Source: Anseranas semipalmata
Taxonomy: Eukaryota; Chordata; Aves; Anseriformes; Anseranatidae
Assembly (NCBI GenBank): GCA_013399115.1
Contig: VXAA01000957.1
Span: forward strand, 62,001 to 126,000
Direction of reading: 5' to 3'
Length of the DNA: 64,000 nucleotides
Of this stretch, positions 1 to 39,500 are shown piece after piece. The translations under genes and the position numbers were made by a program. The notes beneath the pieces are model-generated. The model had not been told where the DNA came from. It worked only from the letters and a program-made list of their open reading frames with translations, and ran no database searches. Position 1 is the first letter of the stretch. Each line of letters starts with the position of its first letter.

Positions 1-253
1 GTGCATTATTGGTCTCTGCTTCAGAAACATAAGGGGCATAATTTTAAAATTGTATGAAGTGAGTATATACCTAATCCAGAAAAGCAACGTTATAATAGCT
101 AATATTTAAAGATCTTGTTTTAGGGACATATTTCAGATACTAAGAGGCTGCCTGTTGAAAGTTATAATCGTTAGCTGAGATTTCACTATGCAGCAGCATT
201 TCTGCTGCTACATTACTGCTGCTTCAGGATCAAACTGTTTTGGTGAAAGAGGA

Positions 254-280
254 GATTTATTTATTTATTTATTTATTTAG
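254..280. repeat. (TTTA)n simple repeat
   Basis: About six perfect copies of TTTA. It forms the apparent tail of the minus-strand open frame to its right. Confidence 0.9.
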
Positions 281-511
281 CAAGAGGTTGTATTCCTTTT
301 TGACTCTTCCTTTCAGTTCTAGCAGCTTGGTGGAAGTAATTCTCATCTTCTCGGGGGTCAGCTTTTCATAGGGTTCCTGTGACAAACTGGGGTTTAATCC
401 TAGAGTTTTAAATTTCCTCACCACAGTGACAAAGGGCGGAACTTCTCCCTTTGCTGCCTGGACTTGACAACACTGGTCTCCAGAGACTTCTTGCAGCCTG
501 TGAGGAAGCAC
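255..511 (-). pseudogene. Possible processed retrocopy remnant, parent gene not recognised
   Basis: A minus-strand frame of 80 codons ends in TAA inside a (TAAA)n run at 255-280, as expected for a retrocopy with an A-rich tail. The last 55 residues are charged and helix-like, with a stretch reading YEKLTPEKMRITSTKLLELK. I cannot name the family. No upstream exon continues the frame cleanly beyond about 560. It could also be a chance open frame beside an ATTT microsatellite. Confidence 0.25.
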
Positions 512-995
512 AGCCCTGACTGGCTGGTGTGCAGTGTCGATGTGCCTTCAATAACATCAACCCCTTATTGCTTGCCTGTTTTACCTCAATCTATTTGTAA
601 TCACTAACCAGCCTGAAAATCTCTGTGGGATGAAAGAGTTAAGTTGTTGTGTGAGAAGAGGAAAAAAGCATTCAACAGCAATGTCAAAATTATCAAAACT
701 AACCTAACTGTCGCTCAAGGGGACTCCAACGGACAGTTATTGGACGTGGCTCACCTCACCTCCTGCTTTTTCACAGCAGCAAAATTAAGAAAATATTGAA
801 GTACTTCCTTCATGCCACAGTGATGGATCCACCTCCCTGGTGCAGCCTTGCAGAAGGGACCTTCTTGCTTTGCTTTCTGCCGCTCAGCTGAAGACTGCCT
901 CAAAGCTTGAGCTGGATGGATTGCCAGTGTGCTTGCCCTAGAGATCTCTTTGAAGTTGTATCTCTCATTTCCTTGTTTAAGGGTACGATTGTATC

Positions 996-1021
996 TTTTT
1001 TTTTTTTTTTTTTTTTTTTTT
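996..1021. repeat. Poly-T tract
   Basis: 26 consecutive T, followed by CCCGCTGCAG, so it resembles a 3' splice site. No open F13A1-like exon follows. Confidence 0.9.
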
Positions 1022-4000
1022 CCCGCTGCAGTGCTGCCTTAGGAAGCTCCCGCCTTTGCACTTTTCCTTTGGTTGTCTCAGCACCGTTGTTTGTGGTGTC
1101 TGAGACTGATCCTGTCTGAGCTAAAAATAATCCTTAAATAAGGTGAGGGAGAGGCAATTCCATAAACTGAGGGTGCCTCTGAGAGAGATATGTGGAACCA
1201 GATCCCGAGGCCAAAGCTGGGTGTGCATTTAAGTTGACCAAAAATGCCCCCTCCTGGCCCTTCCTTCCCTTGCAAGTTTTTGTGCAGCCATGCAGTGAAT
1301 CGTATTGGAGAGCTGATCTAGCTGAACAAGCAGCTCCTTTATTTCTTTCTTTTTTTTTTTTTTTTCCCAGGGTTATTTTTTAGGCTTGCTCTATTCCTAG
1401 ATTTGGGATTCACCCTGTGACAGATATAGGGGAGGGAGAGAGGGGAATGAGTGGCTGGAGATGGAAGCCATCTCCAAATGGCTGCTGGATTTATGTCCTA
1501 AGATGCTGAATTTGTGGCCTATAGTGGTTTGGCCTGAGGTGCTTATATTCTGCAAATCTGGCACCTTCCTGACATGAACGCCAACCTCCCTTGGGAAACT
1601 GCATTATTTATTTGCTTTTGCTAGGAGGCAGCTCTGTCTGGGAGGTTAGGGCTGTTCCATATCCCTTTGTCATGTGCTTTCTTTCCACTGTTGTATGGAA
1701 TTGGAGAGCTTGATTTCCACCCCGTGTTGTGGTGTGCCTTTTGTTATCCCTTGCCCATGTGAAAGCTAAGCTGAAAGTGGCAGGTGCGTCAAAGGGAGCC
1801 AAGCCAAGGGTTTTCCTGGAGTCCATCATTTTTTTGTAAATGTGTAACAGACATCTTAATGTTGAAAACAATGGAGAAATATTCTCCTGGTTCAGTGAGA
1901 TGGAGGATATGATGTTCCTAATCTTATTCTACCAATTCACAGCCATTAAATATGTGCACCTTCCTCATTTTCAGCAACCCTGGATATTAAGACTAAGAGC
2001 ATTGCTGTGAGTGAATAAAAGTACTAGCTGCAAGGCCTATATTATGGTTATATCATACATGTATGCATTTTGTATGTATGATATATAGCCCTGTACAACA
2101 ATGTAAGTGAAAAGCTTAAGACCACATACAGTCATAGAGGTGTAAGGTATATGGTCTTATACAAAAATACGGATAGATTTGTGCATAGTAACATTCTTAG
2201 GCTAAAAAAAAATGCTTTGAACAATGACAGCTGAAAGCTTTAACTCTGATTGTAAATTAAAAAGGAGCATGCAGTTCAAAACTGGGTTACTAGTGGGAGA
2301 TGATTCTCGCAGCTGCTGTCTTTAATGAGCAGCATCAACTTGAGAGGAGGAAAGGCAAGAAAAATGGACCCAGGAAGAAAAAACAACAGACCAGTTGAAA
2401 CATGGCTATAATGAATGAGGATGGAAGTATTCCTTGTAACATGACTGTGATTCCTTTCTTCTAAGACTGTGCAAATTGCCAGTCACTCAGAAAAGCCCAA
2501 AGGGGATTCAACAGAAATTTGGCTTTGGCAGAAATCTAGGCATATAGGAACTCTCTAGTTGAGAAATGTTGGAAGTTGGATGCTATATTTATCATGTAAC
2601 ACTGTTTCTTTGTGAGAAAAGTAAAATAAAACAGGTTGGCATAGTGTTCTCATTGCCATCTTAGGCTAGCTTGTGTCCACATGTTGAGCCACATTAGCTT
2701 TATAGCCCATAGTGTGAATGTAATTTTATGGCATGTGCATTTGGTAAGATCAGACCACAGGCAGCATGACATCACATCTGCCTGCAACCAACTCTGGGAA
2801 ATATGGACCTAACTCAGCCAGTGCAAAAGGTGATGCAGCCCCTTTTACTTGGATTTAAATGGTTTTAAAGGTCATTTATTAGACAGGTTAGCATGAAAAG
2901 AGAATGCCCACTGAAGACCAGTCTCACTAAATGCATTGCTCTATAACGCAATGCAAATCTGTGTGCGGACAGAGCCTCTTTGCCTGTGTGTTTTCCCATG
3001 CCTTGTCTTCCTTCTGCAGTCTTTTCCAGGTGGCTCTGCCAAACTTTCTTTGTCCCGAATTTGGTTTATTCCCATTTCTGCTTGTGTCAAGCAGACAATG
3101 GCCATGCCTGGCCCAAGTTTGCTGATCTGTTCTGGCTGCCTACCTCTGCTCTGGTTCCTCTGACATTTCAGGGGTATTCAGCCTTACAAGTGTTATATTT
3201 CTGTTCTGCTTCCCTCTAGATAGCATTTTCATGCCAATGATTGAGAGCAGGAAACTGATTTAGTTTGATTTAGTGTTTTTAAATCACTGGACAGTGAAGG
3301 AGGGCAAAACTGGCTTTAGCACATGTTATGGTACTCTGCATCCTACACTGATGCGATAGTGTAAGGCAACTAGACTTTACAGCTTGTCCTATGTCCCTCC
3401 TGTTAATGCAGTTATTTCACAATCATTTATATCATTTTATAAATGCTAAGGTGGAAGGCAACAACTTTGATAGCAATTCCTTTCCTCTTTAGTCTTCAGT
3501 ATATGCTGGTAAGATTGACGGTGTCTCATAAACTGTAGATGAGAGAGATTTAATTTGCAAGCTAAACTTCTTATTGATTTAACTCAGCTCTTAGGCACTG
3601 CTGATGACTTGAAGAGCAGAAAGCTCTTTTTGATCCTGGTGAAAGTGATAAATCGTTGGGCCAGGCCAGAAGAAAAGTGAACTTGAAGCAGGAAGGACCG
3701 CTATGAGGGCCCAGAGTTTATATTGTCTGTTGTGAGGATTCTCCTTGGGAAGGAGAGTCTCCATAGCACAGCCATTCACCTGAGATTATTTACAGCACAT
3801 ACCACTGGAGTAGAATGGAGAGCCTATCATGCAATTATTCAGCTTCCCAGGAATGATACAATATTAGGAGTAGGTCCCTGGGAACCACTGACCTGTTTCC
3901 TTGTTTGCCTGAACACCATGAATTCACTTTTGCTCAATAAGACTATAAGGTGCTATTTACTAGCAAACTTCTGTTCCAGAGAAAACAATTCAATGCCAGT

Positions 4001-4178
4001 GTGCATAGCAGAGTCCAGGAGCAGGATGAGGAAGCTGGCGTGCTGCCTTGGAGGATGTTTGCTGAAAAGGATCCATACTGTGGCATCTGGCTGAGCAATG
4101 AGAGCCAGGCAGGCAAAAAAGAGGACTTTCCTTGGGTAGGAGATGGCTGAGAGTGATGAAACACAGAGGTGCCTCTGC

Positions 4179-4210
4179 TTTTTTTTTCTTTCTTTTTTTT
4201 TTTTTTTTTT
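4179..4210. repeat. T-rich tract
   Basis: T run interrupted by two C, ending before GATTATG. Intronic low complexity with no further signal. Confidence 0.85.
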
Positions 4211-5532
4211 GATTATGTCAGAGCTCAGCTGCTGTCTATAAGAGAGAGGCCAAAGGGTGTGGAGGCTCTCCAGGATGCCACCCCCATCCCTCCCATCTTT
4301 TCTGCAGCACCGACAGCAGTCTTGATTCTTCAGGGCTTCCTTCTCAGCTCTCTGGCCTCATGCTTCCTCCTCCTCTGCCTCTCCCAGGGCTGCCAAGGCA
4401 GCAGTGTGGCCTGGGCATTCACTTGCTTTCTGTGGGAGGCAAAACTCAGATCACCCTCATCTTCTGAGGAGCCTTGAGCTGGGCTGGAGACAGTTGCAAA
4501 ATCAACCCAGTTGCAGCTCTAGTGCAATCAACTCTAGTTGCAGCTCGGCACAAGAGCAAAAAATCCCGTTAGCATGAACCACATCTCTAAGGATGCAAAC
4601 ATAGAACATAAAGCCAAACACGGCAAGGAGATGAGCTGAGTGGAGCTTCTGTTACAGCCTTGAATGCTAATACAATATTGTGTTTTCAGTGAGTCTGGAA
4701 GGCATTTTTTTTATTACTGTGTGTTTTCCTGTCCCTTACCATTTTCCAGGGGACAGAGGTATTTTCCTTTGCTATGCAGTTTCTCCTAAGAAAAATGAAA
4801 TACATCACAAGGCAAGTTCTGTGACAAATGGTTTCTGGTCTATTTAGGCACCTCTGCCCTCAATTCATTCCCATGCTTGTTCATGCTGGATCGAAGAAAC
4901 TGTACCTTTCCACTCTATTTTTGAAGAAGACTACTTTAGGTCACTTAGTATTTTTGATGTCTAAGTTTCATAGACCAGGATTAATCAATATAATCAGCTT
5001 TTGGCTTGTTAATTTTAAACATATTTAATATTTTAGTTTAAAATTTAAGTGTCTTCAAATTAACTTTGGCAAACCATTTATTGGTCAACTTCTCAGAATT
5101 GCACTGGCTGTGTCAGAGAAGTCCTGAAATTAACAGGTCTGGAATCTGTGAAGGACATGAAGTCCTTAGCGAGCAGACTAGCTTCTTGTAGTTATTATTA
5201 TAATACCTTCCTATTATATACTTGTTAGTACTTAAAATTTTATGTCCTGTCAGAAAGGCTATGTTGTCATTTTAACCTTCTGGAAACCAGACTGAGATTG
5301 AATTGAAAATGACACACTCTTTTCCTTTAAAGCATCTCACATTTTTTGCTATGCCTGGGCGATTATTCTAGAAGAAAACTTGTATTTTTAAACACAGAAC
5401 TTTGACCTGACCAGATAATTTTGAAGCTGATCAGCTATTATAAAAACAATGAAAAATAACTTTGCCTTTGCTTTCCAGAATAAAAGTGACTCAACTTTCC
5501 CTCTGTTTCTTTTTATCTTTCTTTTTATCTAG

Positions 5533-31847
<26,315 letters not shown>

Positions 31848-32287
31848 ACCAAGGTGCTGACTTCATCCTTTCATTTAGCTCTCATTATATTTCAAAATAT
31901 CACATTAGAGGAGGAAAAAAGAGACAGAGGTAGAAATCTGCTTTTTGTTATTTTGGTCATCCGTGTGTTGCACAAAATTTGATAAGGAAGAATAATCAAC
32001 AACACCAGGGAGAGAGCATAAAAAAAGGATCTGAATGGCGAATGATTCAAAATTAGATACACGTAATCAAAGGCAATTCTAGGCTATATTATTGCTGTAG
32101 TTCACTTGTATTTATGGTCTTTTGCATTAGTGCTGCAAGGGAATCTGAAAGACTTCATTCACCAAAGTAGTCTGAACTTTAGTTTTAATTGAGGTCTGAT
32201 ATTTCACTGAAAAGAAAAAAGAAAGAACCCAGTGTTATAAATTCTTAGAATGAATTACACAACCTTATGGTAGATCATTCAGGCTGC

Positions 32288-32293
32288 AATAAA
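32288..32293 (+). promoter_or_regulatory. F13A1: Proximal poly(A) signal candidate AATAAA
   Basis: Canonical hexamer about 440 nt after the stop, followed by a moderately T/G-rich stretch (GGTATTTCTGGCTG). It could give a short-UTR transcript. Confidence 0.4.
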
Positions 32294-33924
32294 AACAGGT
32301 ATTTCTGGCTGACAGGACTGCTTTATCCTACAGTATTATAATTTTCCAGTTCATGGAGAGCACGCTTTGCTGGGAGCATCTCTCAGGGTTTGATATCTCC
32401 AGAGCATTCCCAGCTCCCTGTTCCCACTTGCTGCTTCACAGTGCTTTTTCTCTTGCTATTTCATGTGTGCATGCACCCATACACACTCACTTCTTTGTTT
32501 CCTGCCCTTGTCCCACCCTGTATGCTGTTAATATTCTATTCCTCTCCTTTGCTTGCTGAAAATCCATAGTTTTTCATGCCCCCGCTCAGAGTTTGTCACC
32601 AAACTTGCATTTCCCGGTCACATTTCTTGCATATGGTGTGCTCTCCATCTTTTTCTGCCTTTTCTTCTCTCCTAAACCCCATAGCCCCATTTCCCCGTGT
32701 GTGTATCAGGGGGTCACCTGCCCCAGGGCAGTCCAGGCCATGCCAGCTGGTACATGGGGCAAAGGAGAGAGGAGCGAAGGGGACTGAGGGGCAGCATGCC
32801 AGCCCCACAAGCCTAACAAACATCCTGCACTGGCGCTGCTACCTGAGGATGAGCCTAGATTAAACCATGCCCAAGTATTCCCTGGGAATCACAACCACTG
32901 CAAAATCAGGACCTGTTACATGGAAAACCCCAGGAAGATTCAGGGACGGAAGCTCAGCTTACAGGAATAAACATGCATCCTGAGAGTCAGAAACTCTGCA
33001 AGCTGGGTCAGCTTCCTGCCTTGCTTGCAGCATATTCCTCTGTGAGATGCAAAGGGGCCTGCTCTGGCATTGCTCCTCCCCTGAGGTCCTTCTGGCCCAG
33101 AGGCTGCTCTGGATCTGTGGTTTCCATTAGTCTGCCACGTAGGTTGCCACCCCATCCTAAGCCATGGACACCCTTGTGCTAGGGGAGCAGGTGTGTATGT
33201 GTGGTCATTTCTCATCTCTCCTGAAATCCTTCTCAGGATATTTTTCCAAATGAAGCAAAGATGTGCAAGCCACAGTCACATGCCCGGGTGCGGTGACTCT
33301 CCACTGGCCACAGCGTGTAAGAGCATATCCAGTACTAAAGGTACACATGAGATAACTGGCCTTCCAAAGAAGTTAAAAGGAGCTTTTTGCTCATTAAACA
33401 CGGTGACCATTTTATGTGGTCATTTTATGGTCTCATTAGTGAGAGAGCAGGGGAGATGACATGCTTTCTGCTCCACTTCTTGCCGTACATTGCTTTCTAC
33501 AAAAATGGTGACCAATTGTTAAAAATAAGTAAGCCCAGGAGAAGAGAAAGGCAGGCTGCTCTTTAGCTGAAGTGCGTGGAGCATAGCAAAGATTCATACC
33601 ACACCACCTCATATGCTCAGTGGGTAACCCTGGATCCAGGAACACCAGACCTTTTGGGGCTTTTGCTTCAAGCACGGTTACACGCTTATTTTGTACAGGT
33701 TATGCGACCACATTATACACTCTGCAATGTCAAAGTCTCCCAGAGAAGTACTCTGGGGCATGAGGGACTGAACGGTATAAATGCACCATGACAATCTCTG
33801 TTAAGTAATTAAGCAGTTCTACCAGAGTCCACATCATCTAATAAAATTATCCATTTTTTGCTCTTGCCTATAAACCTGCTTTCCATACTAGACTTTTTAT
33901 TACTACAGTGTAATAGGAATTTAA

Positions 33925-33930
33925 AATAAA
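33925..33930 (+). promoter_or_regulatory. F13A1: Distal poly(A) signal candidate AATAAA
   Basis: Canonical hexamer followed about 30 nt later by a TGTGTTCTGTATTTT downstream element, the best-looking cleavage region after the stop. It would give a 3'UTR of about 2.1 kb. Another AATAAA at 34457 has a poorer downstream context. Confidence 0.5.
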
Positions 33931-33950
33931 GCATATCTGATTGCACTTGC

Positions 33951-34554
33951 ATCATGTGTTCTGTATTTTAATCAATCACTTCTATGTCATAGCACTATAG
34001 ACACCACTTGCTGCACCTTAAGTGTAAGAGTAAGTTGAAAAATTTGCTTCTGAGCCATGCTGATAAAGGTACCTTTTTGGTTTTGGGGAGAAAGCCCTAT
34101 CTTTATTAAAAAAAAAAAAAAAAAAATACAGGCTCAGTTTGACTGTTTGCCTTTGGTTTTTTGTTTGTTTGTTTGTTTTTTGTTGTTTGATTGTTTGTTT
34201 TGTGTTTTGTGGTTTTTTGTTTTTTTTTTCTGTTTTAACAACTGACTACCTAATGCATCGGAGGAGCTGATGATTTCCAGAGCACATCACTGTGCCAGTG
34301 AAGAGAACCCCCAGTTTCCCCTGGAAATTACTTTAACTTGTCAGAATCCGTTAAGAGGCCGATATGCTCCTAATGAAACCTGACCTGCATCCCACTTCTA
34401 AAGTGTGCTCTTATCAGCTAAATATTTAAGGCATTTTACTAACAGTTGTTAAACTGAATAAAGTTCACTGGGAGACAGGAAATATTTTAATAGATAGTTT
34501 ACAGAGGGGTATGTGGGAGCAAAGAGAAGTTCAGTGATGACTTTGAAGGAGGCC
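33951..34554. other. Intergenic spacer with T/G-rich low complexity
   Basis: Holds an A run (34110-34127) and a T/G-rich stretch (34152-34231) with TTTG and TTG repeats. No gene seen. Confidence 0.8.
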
Positions 34555-36552
34555 AGGGATGTCAACAGCTCTTGGCATCACTGGCAAGCTCACTCTGTAC
34601 AGAGCTGTTTATAAAAACCTGAGGACAAAAGGAGGATAGCCTCCAGGATTTCAACTACTTATCCCCTGTACATGGGCTGTTGCATGACAAAAATCTGATT
34701 GAAGATGCAGTGAGTGCTCTGATAGGTCAGCTTGGTTGAACAAGGATCTTCTAGAGCTTAGGTGGAAAAAGAAAGTGTATGGCCACGGGAAATGAGGTCA
34801 AGTGAGATGGGAGGACTACAGAGATGCTGTTTGCTATTGTGGGGAGAAAATTTATGTGGCCAAAGCTCAATTAGAATTGAAACTGGCCACTACTGTGGGG
34901 GACAATAAAAAGGGCTTTTTCAAATATGTTAACAGCAAAAGGAGGACTGGAGAAAACATTGGTCCATTACTTGCTGAGGATGCTCAGCTCACAAACAGGG
35001 ACATAGACAAAACAGAGACATTTAATTCCTTCTTCACCTCTGTCTTCAACACTGATGATGGGCCCTGGGAACCCCAGAGCCCTGAGTTGGAGGATCGTGA
35101 CTGTGGTAATGATAAACTCCCAGCCATACCCCAAACTTGTGCAGGATTTGCTGCTCCAGCTGGATGCATATAAGTCTATGGGGCCTGCACATAAGTCTAT
35201 GGGGCCCGATGGGATTCATCCCAGGATACTGACAGAGCTGCCGTCATTGCGAGACCTCTCTCAACTATTCTCTTATGTCTTTCACAGCTTCCTTCTGGAG
35301 AAAATGTCCAGCATGCAATTAGACAAAAACATAATACAATGGTGAACAATTGGCGGATGGGTTGGGCTCAAAGGGTTAGAGTAAATGANCAGAGCTGCCG
35401 TCATTGCGAGACCTCTCTCAACTATTCTCTTATGTCTTTCACAGCTTCCTTCTGGAGAAAATGTCCAGCATGCAATTAGACAAAAACATAATACAATGGT
35501 GAACAATTGGCGGATGGGTTGGGCTCAAAGGGTTAGAGTAAATGAGGTTACATCAGGCTGGCGGCCAGTCACTAGTGGGGTTCCCCAGGGCTCCATTTTA
35601 GGGCCAGTTCTCTTTAATGTTTTCATAGATGACTTGGATGCAGGACTTGAAGGTATACTAAATAAGTTTGCAGATGATGCTAAACTGGGAGGAGCTGCTG
35701 TCTCCCTGAAGGGTAGAGAGGCCTTGCAGAGAGACCTTGACAAATTAGAGGGCTGGGCAATCACCATCCCCACAAAGTTCAAGAAGAGCAAGTGCCAGAT
35801 TCTGCGCCTGGGACGGGGCAACCCTGGCTATATGTACAGACTGGGGATGAGAGACTGGAGAGCAGCTCTGTGGAAAGGGATCTGGGGGTTCTGGTCAATG
35901 GCAAATTGAATATGAGCCAGCAGTGTGCCCTGGCAGCCAGGAGGGCCTGCCATATCCTGGGGTGCATCAGGCACAATATGGCTAGCTGGTCGAGGGAAGA
36001 GATTGTCCCGCTCTGCTCTGCACTGGTGCGGCCTCACCTCGAGTACTGTGTGTGGTTTGGGTGCCACAGTATAAGAAGGACGTAAAACTATTAGAGAGTG
36101 TCCAAAGGAGGGCTACAAAGATGGTGAAGGGCCTAGAGTGGAAGATGTATGAGGAGCAGCTGAGGTCACTTTGTTTGCTCAGCCCAGAGAAGAGGAGGCT
36201 GAGGGGAGGCCTCAAGGCGGCCTGCAGCTTCCTCACAAGGGGAGCAGAGGGGCAGGCGCTGATCTCTGCTCTCTGGTGACAGCGACAGGACCCGAGGGAA
36301 TGGCATGGAGCTGTGACAGGGGAGGTTCAGGCTGGGTGTTAGGAAAAGGTTCTTCACCAAGAGGGTGGTCGGGCACTGGAATAGGCTCCCCAGGGAAGTG
36401 GTCACAGCACTGAGCCTGATGCAGTTCAATAAGCATTTGGACAACGCTCTCAGATGTATGGCTTGATTTTTGGGTGGTCCTGTGTGGAGCCAGAAGTTGG
36501 ACTCGATGATCCTTGTGGGTCCCTTCCAACTCAGGATATTCTATGATTCTAT
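34555..36552 (+). mobile_element. CR1 LINE, about 2 kb, 5'-truncated, internally deleted
   Basis: Starts in the pre-RT region (AKAQLELKLATTVGDNKKGF, then YVNSKRRTGENIGPLL and FNSFFTSVF), reaches KSMGPDGIHPRILTEL, then loses most of the reverse-transcriptase fingers. It resumes with [32 protein letters not shown] and [11 protein letters not shown]; the latter holds the ADD catalytic box. The [14 protein letters not shown] and [18 protein letters not shown] segments follow. The 3'UTR ends GGGTCCCTTCCAACTCAGG and ATTCTATGATTCTAT at about 36552. An exact 156-bp duplication lies inside. It is non-functional but relatively young. Confidence 0.93.
35233..35545. repeat. Exact 156-bp tandem duplication split by one N
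   Basis: 35233-35388 and 35390-35545 are identical base for base by eye, separated by the single N at 35389. This looks like two contig ends that overlapped without being merged; a true tandem duplication is less likely. Confidence 0.9.
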
Positions 36553-39500
36553 ATCTGTGCATAGGAAACAACCAGTCAATAGTAAGGCTGTATTGGCAAG
36601 CCCAGATTTGGTGAAGGGTCTTTTCTGAGTGGGGTGAACTCATGCCGTTAACCCAAGCATCACATCTCAGAGATGGACTAGGGAGCAAAGAGTCCAAAAT
36701 CAGATCCCTGCCTCTACAGACACCACACTACAGCAGTTCAGAGAAGCCAAATACCTACAAAAGTCTGTGCATTCCTGAAAGCACATCCCATGTGTTACCA
36801 ATGTGTTACATCCAAGCTTCAGAGCAGGTTGCTTCAATTCCTACCAATTTGTCACAACCAAAATCTTGTTGTGGGCAAAGGAAACACCTTGTATGCAAAA
36901 CTGAGAAGAATATATTGTTAGTCTTATTAAAATAGTCTAATTAAAGACTTATTATTCAACCAGATAATTAGATGATGAAACTATATTCTTGTATTTTAAC
37001 TGCAATGATACTAACACTTTTAAGTCCAAACTACATCGGGTAAAACTGATACACATAAACTTTTTAGTTTACACATAACCTTTCTCTGCTCTTCTGCTCA
37101 CTTCTACACTGCCCCTCTGATGCCTTCAGTCTGGGGTGGGGGTATGTGTAACAACAAGTCACCAATATCCCAGGTCCTTCACCAAGAAGAGTATGACATT
37201 AGTGAGGAGAGTTTCTCTTCCTCTGCTGGGATGAGCACAACTTAAATTATTTTTTCCTTCTCACCCTTTAATCTATCTGAGGTCATCTGTACGTGCTCAC
37301 TAATACACCCCACATCTTGTTCTTTCTTCATTGGTTCACTGATCCATAGTAGATCCAAATTTGCTATATGTGATGCACTTTAAACACATTGGGTACTTGT
37401 TCGTTTTCCTTTGTTATCTCTAAAATTTGTCTTAGCCAGCTGCTAAGGTTGTACTCCTCTGATGACCAGTAATTAACTACCATTGAGCTATTTACAGCCT
37501 AGGGCCTCCAACATCATGTACTGTCAGGGCTCCTGTTATCATCCTGTGCTAGTGAGCCTTTATGCTGCATTATATTTTAGAGTCATAAACAGTTTATTCT
37601 CCACAGAATAACTACCTGCTACTATTGTCTATTAGTTACCAAAAGTACTTATAAAAATAACCATTTCACCATGTAATGGTAGAAAGCAAAGCAGAAGCTA
37701 AAACAAAATCAGTAATAGACATCAGATCATTAGATGATTGTGCTTACAGCTGAACAAAGCACAGACAAAGCCTGACAAGTCCTGATGCCTGCACTGTTAG
37801 CTTATCACTGAGTTGTGACCTTTCACAAGCAATGGTAGTATGTTATTTGTGGAAAAGAATCAGAAAAAGTGACTGAGCATTGGTTTTTCTCACAACTGGT
37901 TCTGCCAGTGATAACTGGTTTGAACTGAAACTAATCAATAAATGCACCCTCCTCCTGCCCTTCCCTCCTTCTGGGGCCTTATATACTGCCCTTTTTATGT
38001 TTTCATTTGTCTTTCTTGTGGAGGGGACTATTGGTGTTGGCTTCTGGACTTTGGTGGTTGTGTGATAGACGAAGATGACCAGGTGAGGTGGGGGTGGGAA
38101 AAGCGTCTGAGCTTGTTCAAGCCAAAATTAATAGCCCTATTATGAAAGAGGAAAGTCAAAGTATGCTGCAAGTGTTGATGGAAGGAGAGGGATTTTCCCA
38201 TGTGTTGAAGCTGGCCTGATAGCTAATACCAAGCAGGGATAGGAAATGTTTATTAGAGAAATGTATATTGGAGTAGCACCTGTAATGAAAGACAGTACCT
38301 GAGAGAAGCTAGAAGGTTTTGGAATGCACATGAGAGGGATTGACTCTTTGCTTAAAGGAAAAGTTGAAAAGATTGGATTGAATTGAATAGAGAAGAAAGC
38401 AGACAAGAACTGCATGTTAAAGAGGGAAACTATAACCAAAAATGATGCAAAAAGAAGATTCACGGTGGGGGAACAGAACACTCTAAGAGAAGGGCCCCAA
38501 GGCTGTGTCCCCTAAGGCATGAAAGTGACAGGAGAGAGTGGCAGTGGTGTCAGAAGGCAAACCTCCTGGCAGTCACTGGAGCTGGACATGGGCTAGCAGC
38601 ACAGGGATTCATCCCCTCTGCAGGTAAGTCTGCAAGCCCACACTGAGGTCCACATCTAGGCTCAGGAGCAAGCTTTGTCTGCAAGGCTGGCAAATCTCAT
38701 GGGGAAGGGAAACTCAGAAGGTGGCATGGGGGCTGGAAACCTGGGGACCACAAGGCAATCAGTAGTTGCAAACCAGCTGTGCGCGCTAGGAGGAGATCCA
38801 GGTTGGGCTTTGCAGTTTCCATAAGTCACCTGCAGCCCAGCCTAAATGTGGCTTTGTTTATCTGGCTTCTCCAGTATTGGTCAGGGAATAAAAGTAAGCC
38901 CCTGTGACTGTTCATACAACTCCTGCTCAGGTTTTGGCTAACACACAGCTGATGTATGCTGGGAGCAGTGCCACTAGGTCGAAGTCAGAGCAATGTGTAG
39001 GCAGGACGTGATGGGCAGGAAGGTCTAAAGGTTATTATGCAGCCACTATCAACTGCAGTTTGCTGTCTCCTGCAGCCATAAGCCTTGCATATTAATTGTC
39101 TGGCAGTTCCTCCAGAATCCACTAAATTATGGAAATGGTATAGACCAAACTTCCAACCTGGAAGGTGTAAATATGTCAGCTTACCCAAAAATCTTTTGAA
39201 GCAGATTCAACAGCAGCTGGGCTGTTGAGGCTTTTGTGCTTCCTAGTGGGATACAGGGCATACCTGCACTTTGGTGGAGGGGGAGGAAAGAGTGCTCTTG
39301 CTTTCAAATAGGGAACTATTTTGCTCATACGTGCATGAGTTACGAGTTATGAATTAGAAAACTTGTGATTTAGAAACCTCATGAATTAAGTGGTGAATTA
39401 GTGATTTCATGTGAGACTAGTCCATACAAAGGGGACTGAGCGCTTGTTTGATGCTTGTTTTCTTTTCCAATAAGCTCATAAAATAAAGTTTAATTGACAG

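Larger units (their letters stand above)
1..5532 (+). other. F13A1: F13A1 intron 5 (3' portion)
   Basis: No F13A1 exon is visible before 5533: I looked for the preceding exon, which in mammals ends in a Tyr-Gly-Gln just before the Phe-Glu start of exon 6, and did not find it. The intron ends in a long pyrimidine tract followed by TAG at 5530-5532. It contains T tracts at 996-1021, 1337-1368 and 4179-4210, and a minus-strand open frame next to a TTTA repeat near the window start. The rest looks like unique AT-rich intron sequence without a feature I can name. Confidence 0.85.
31848..33950 (+). other. F13A1: F13A1 3'UTR (probable extent)
   Basis: No splice or frame evidence; the extent is inferred from the poly(A) signal at 33925-33930. 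A proximal AATAAA at 32288 would give a much shorter UTR. The region has no transposon and no convincing open frame. Confidence 0.6.

Noticed and set aside
1021..1120. Splice-acceptor-like poly-T plus GCTGCAG in intron 5, considered as F13A1 exon 5
   Set aside because: The translation that follows does not resemble FXIII-A and there is no suitable donor.
35385..35909. 174-codon + frame
   Set aside because: It is the decayed CR1 reverse transcriptase ([17 protein letters not shown]), not a host gene, and it begins at the ambiguous N.
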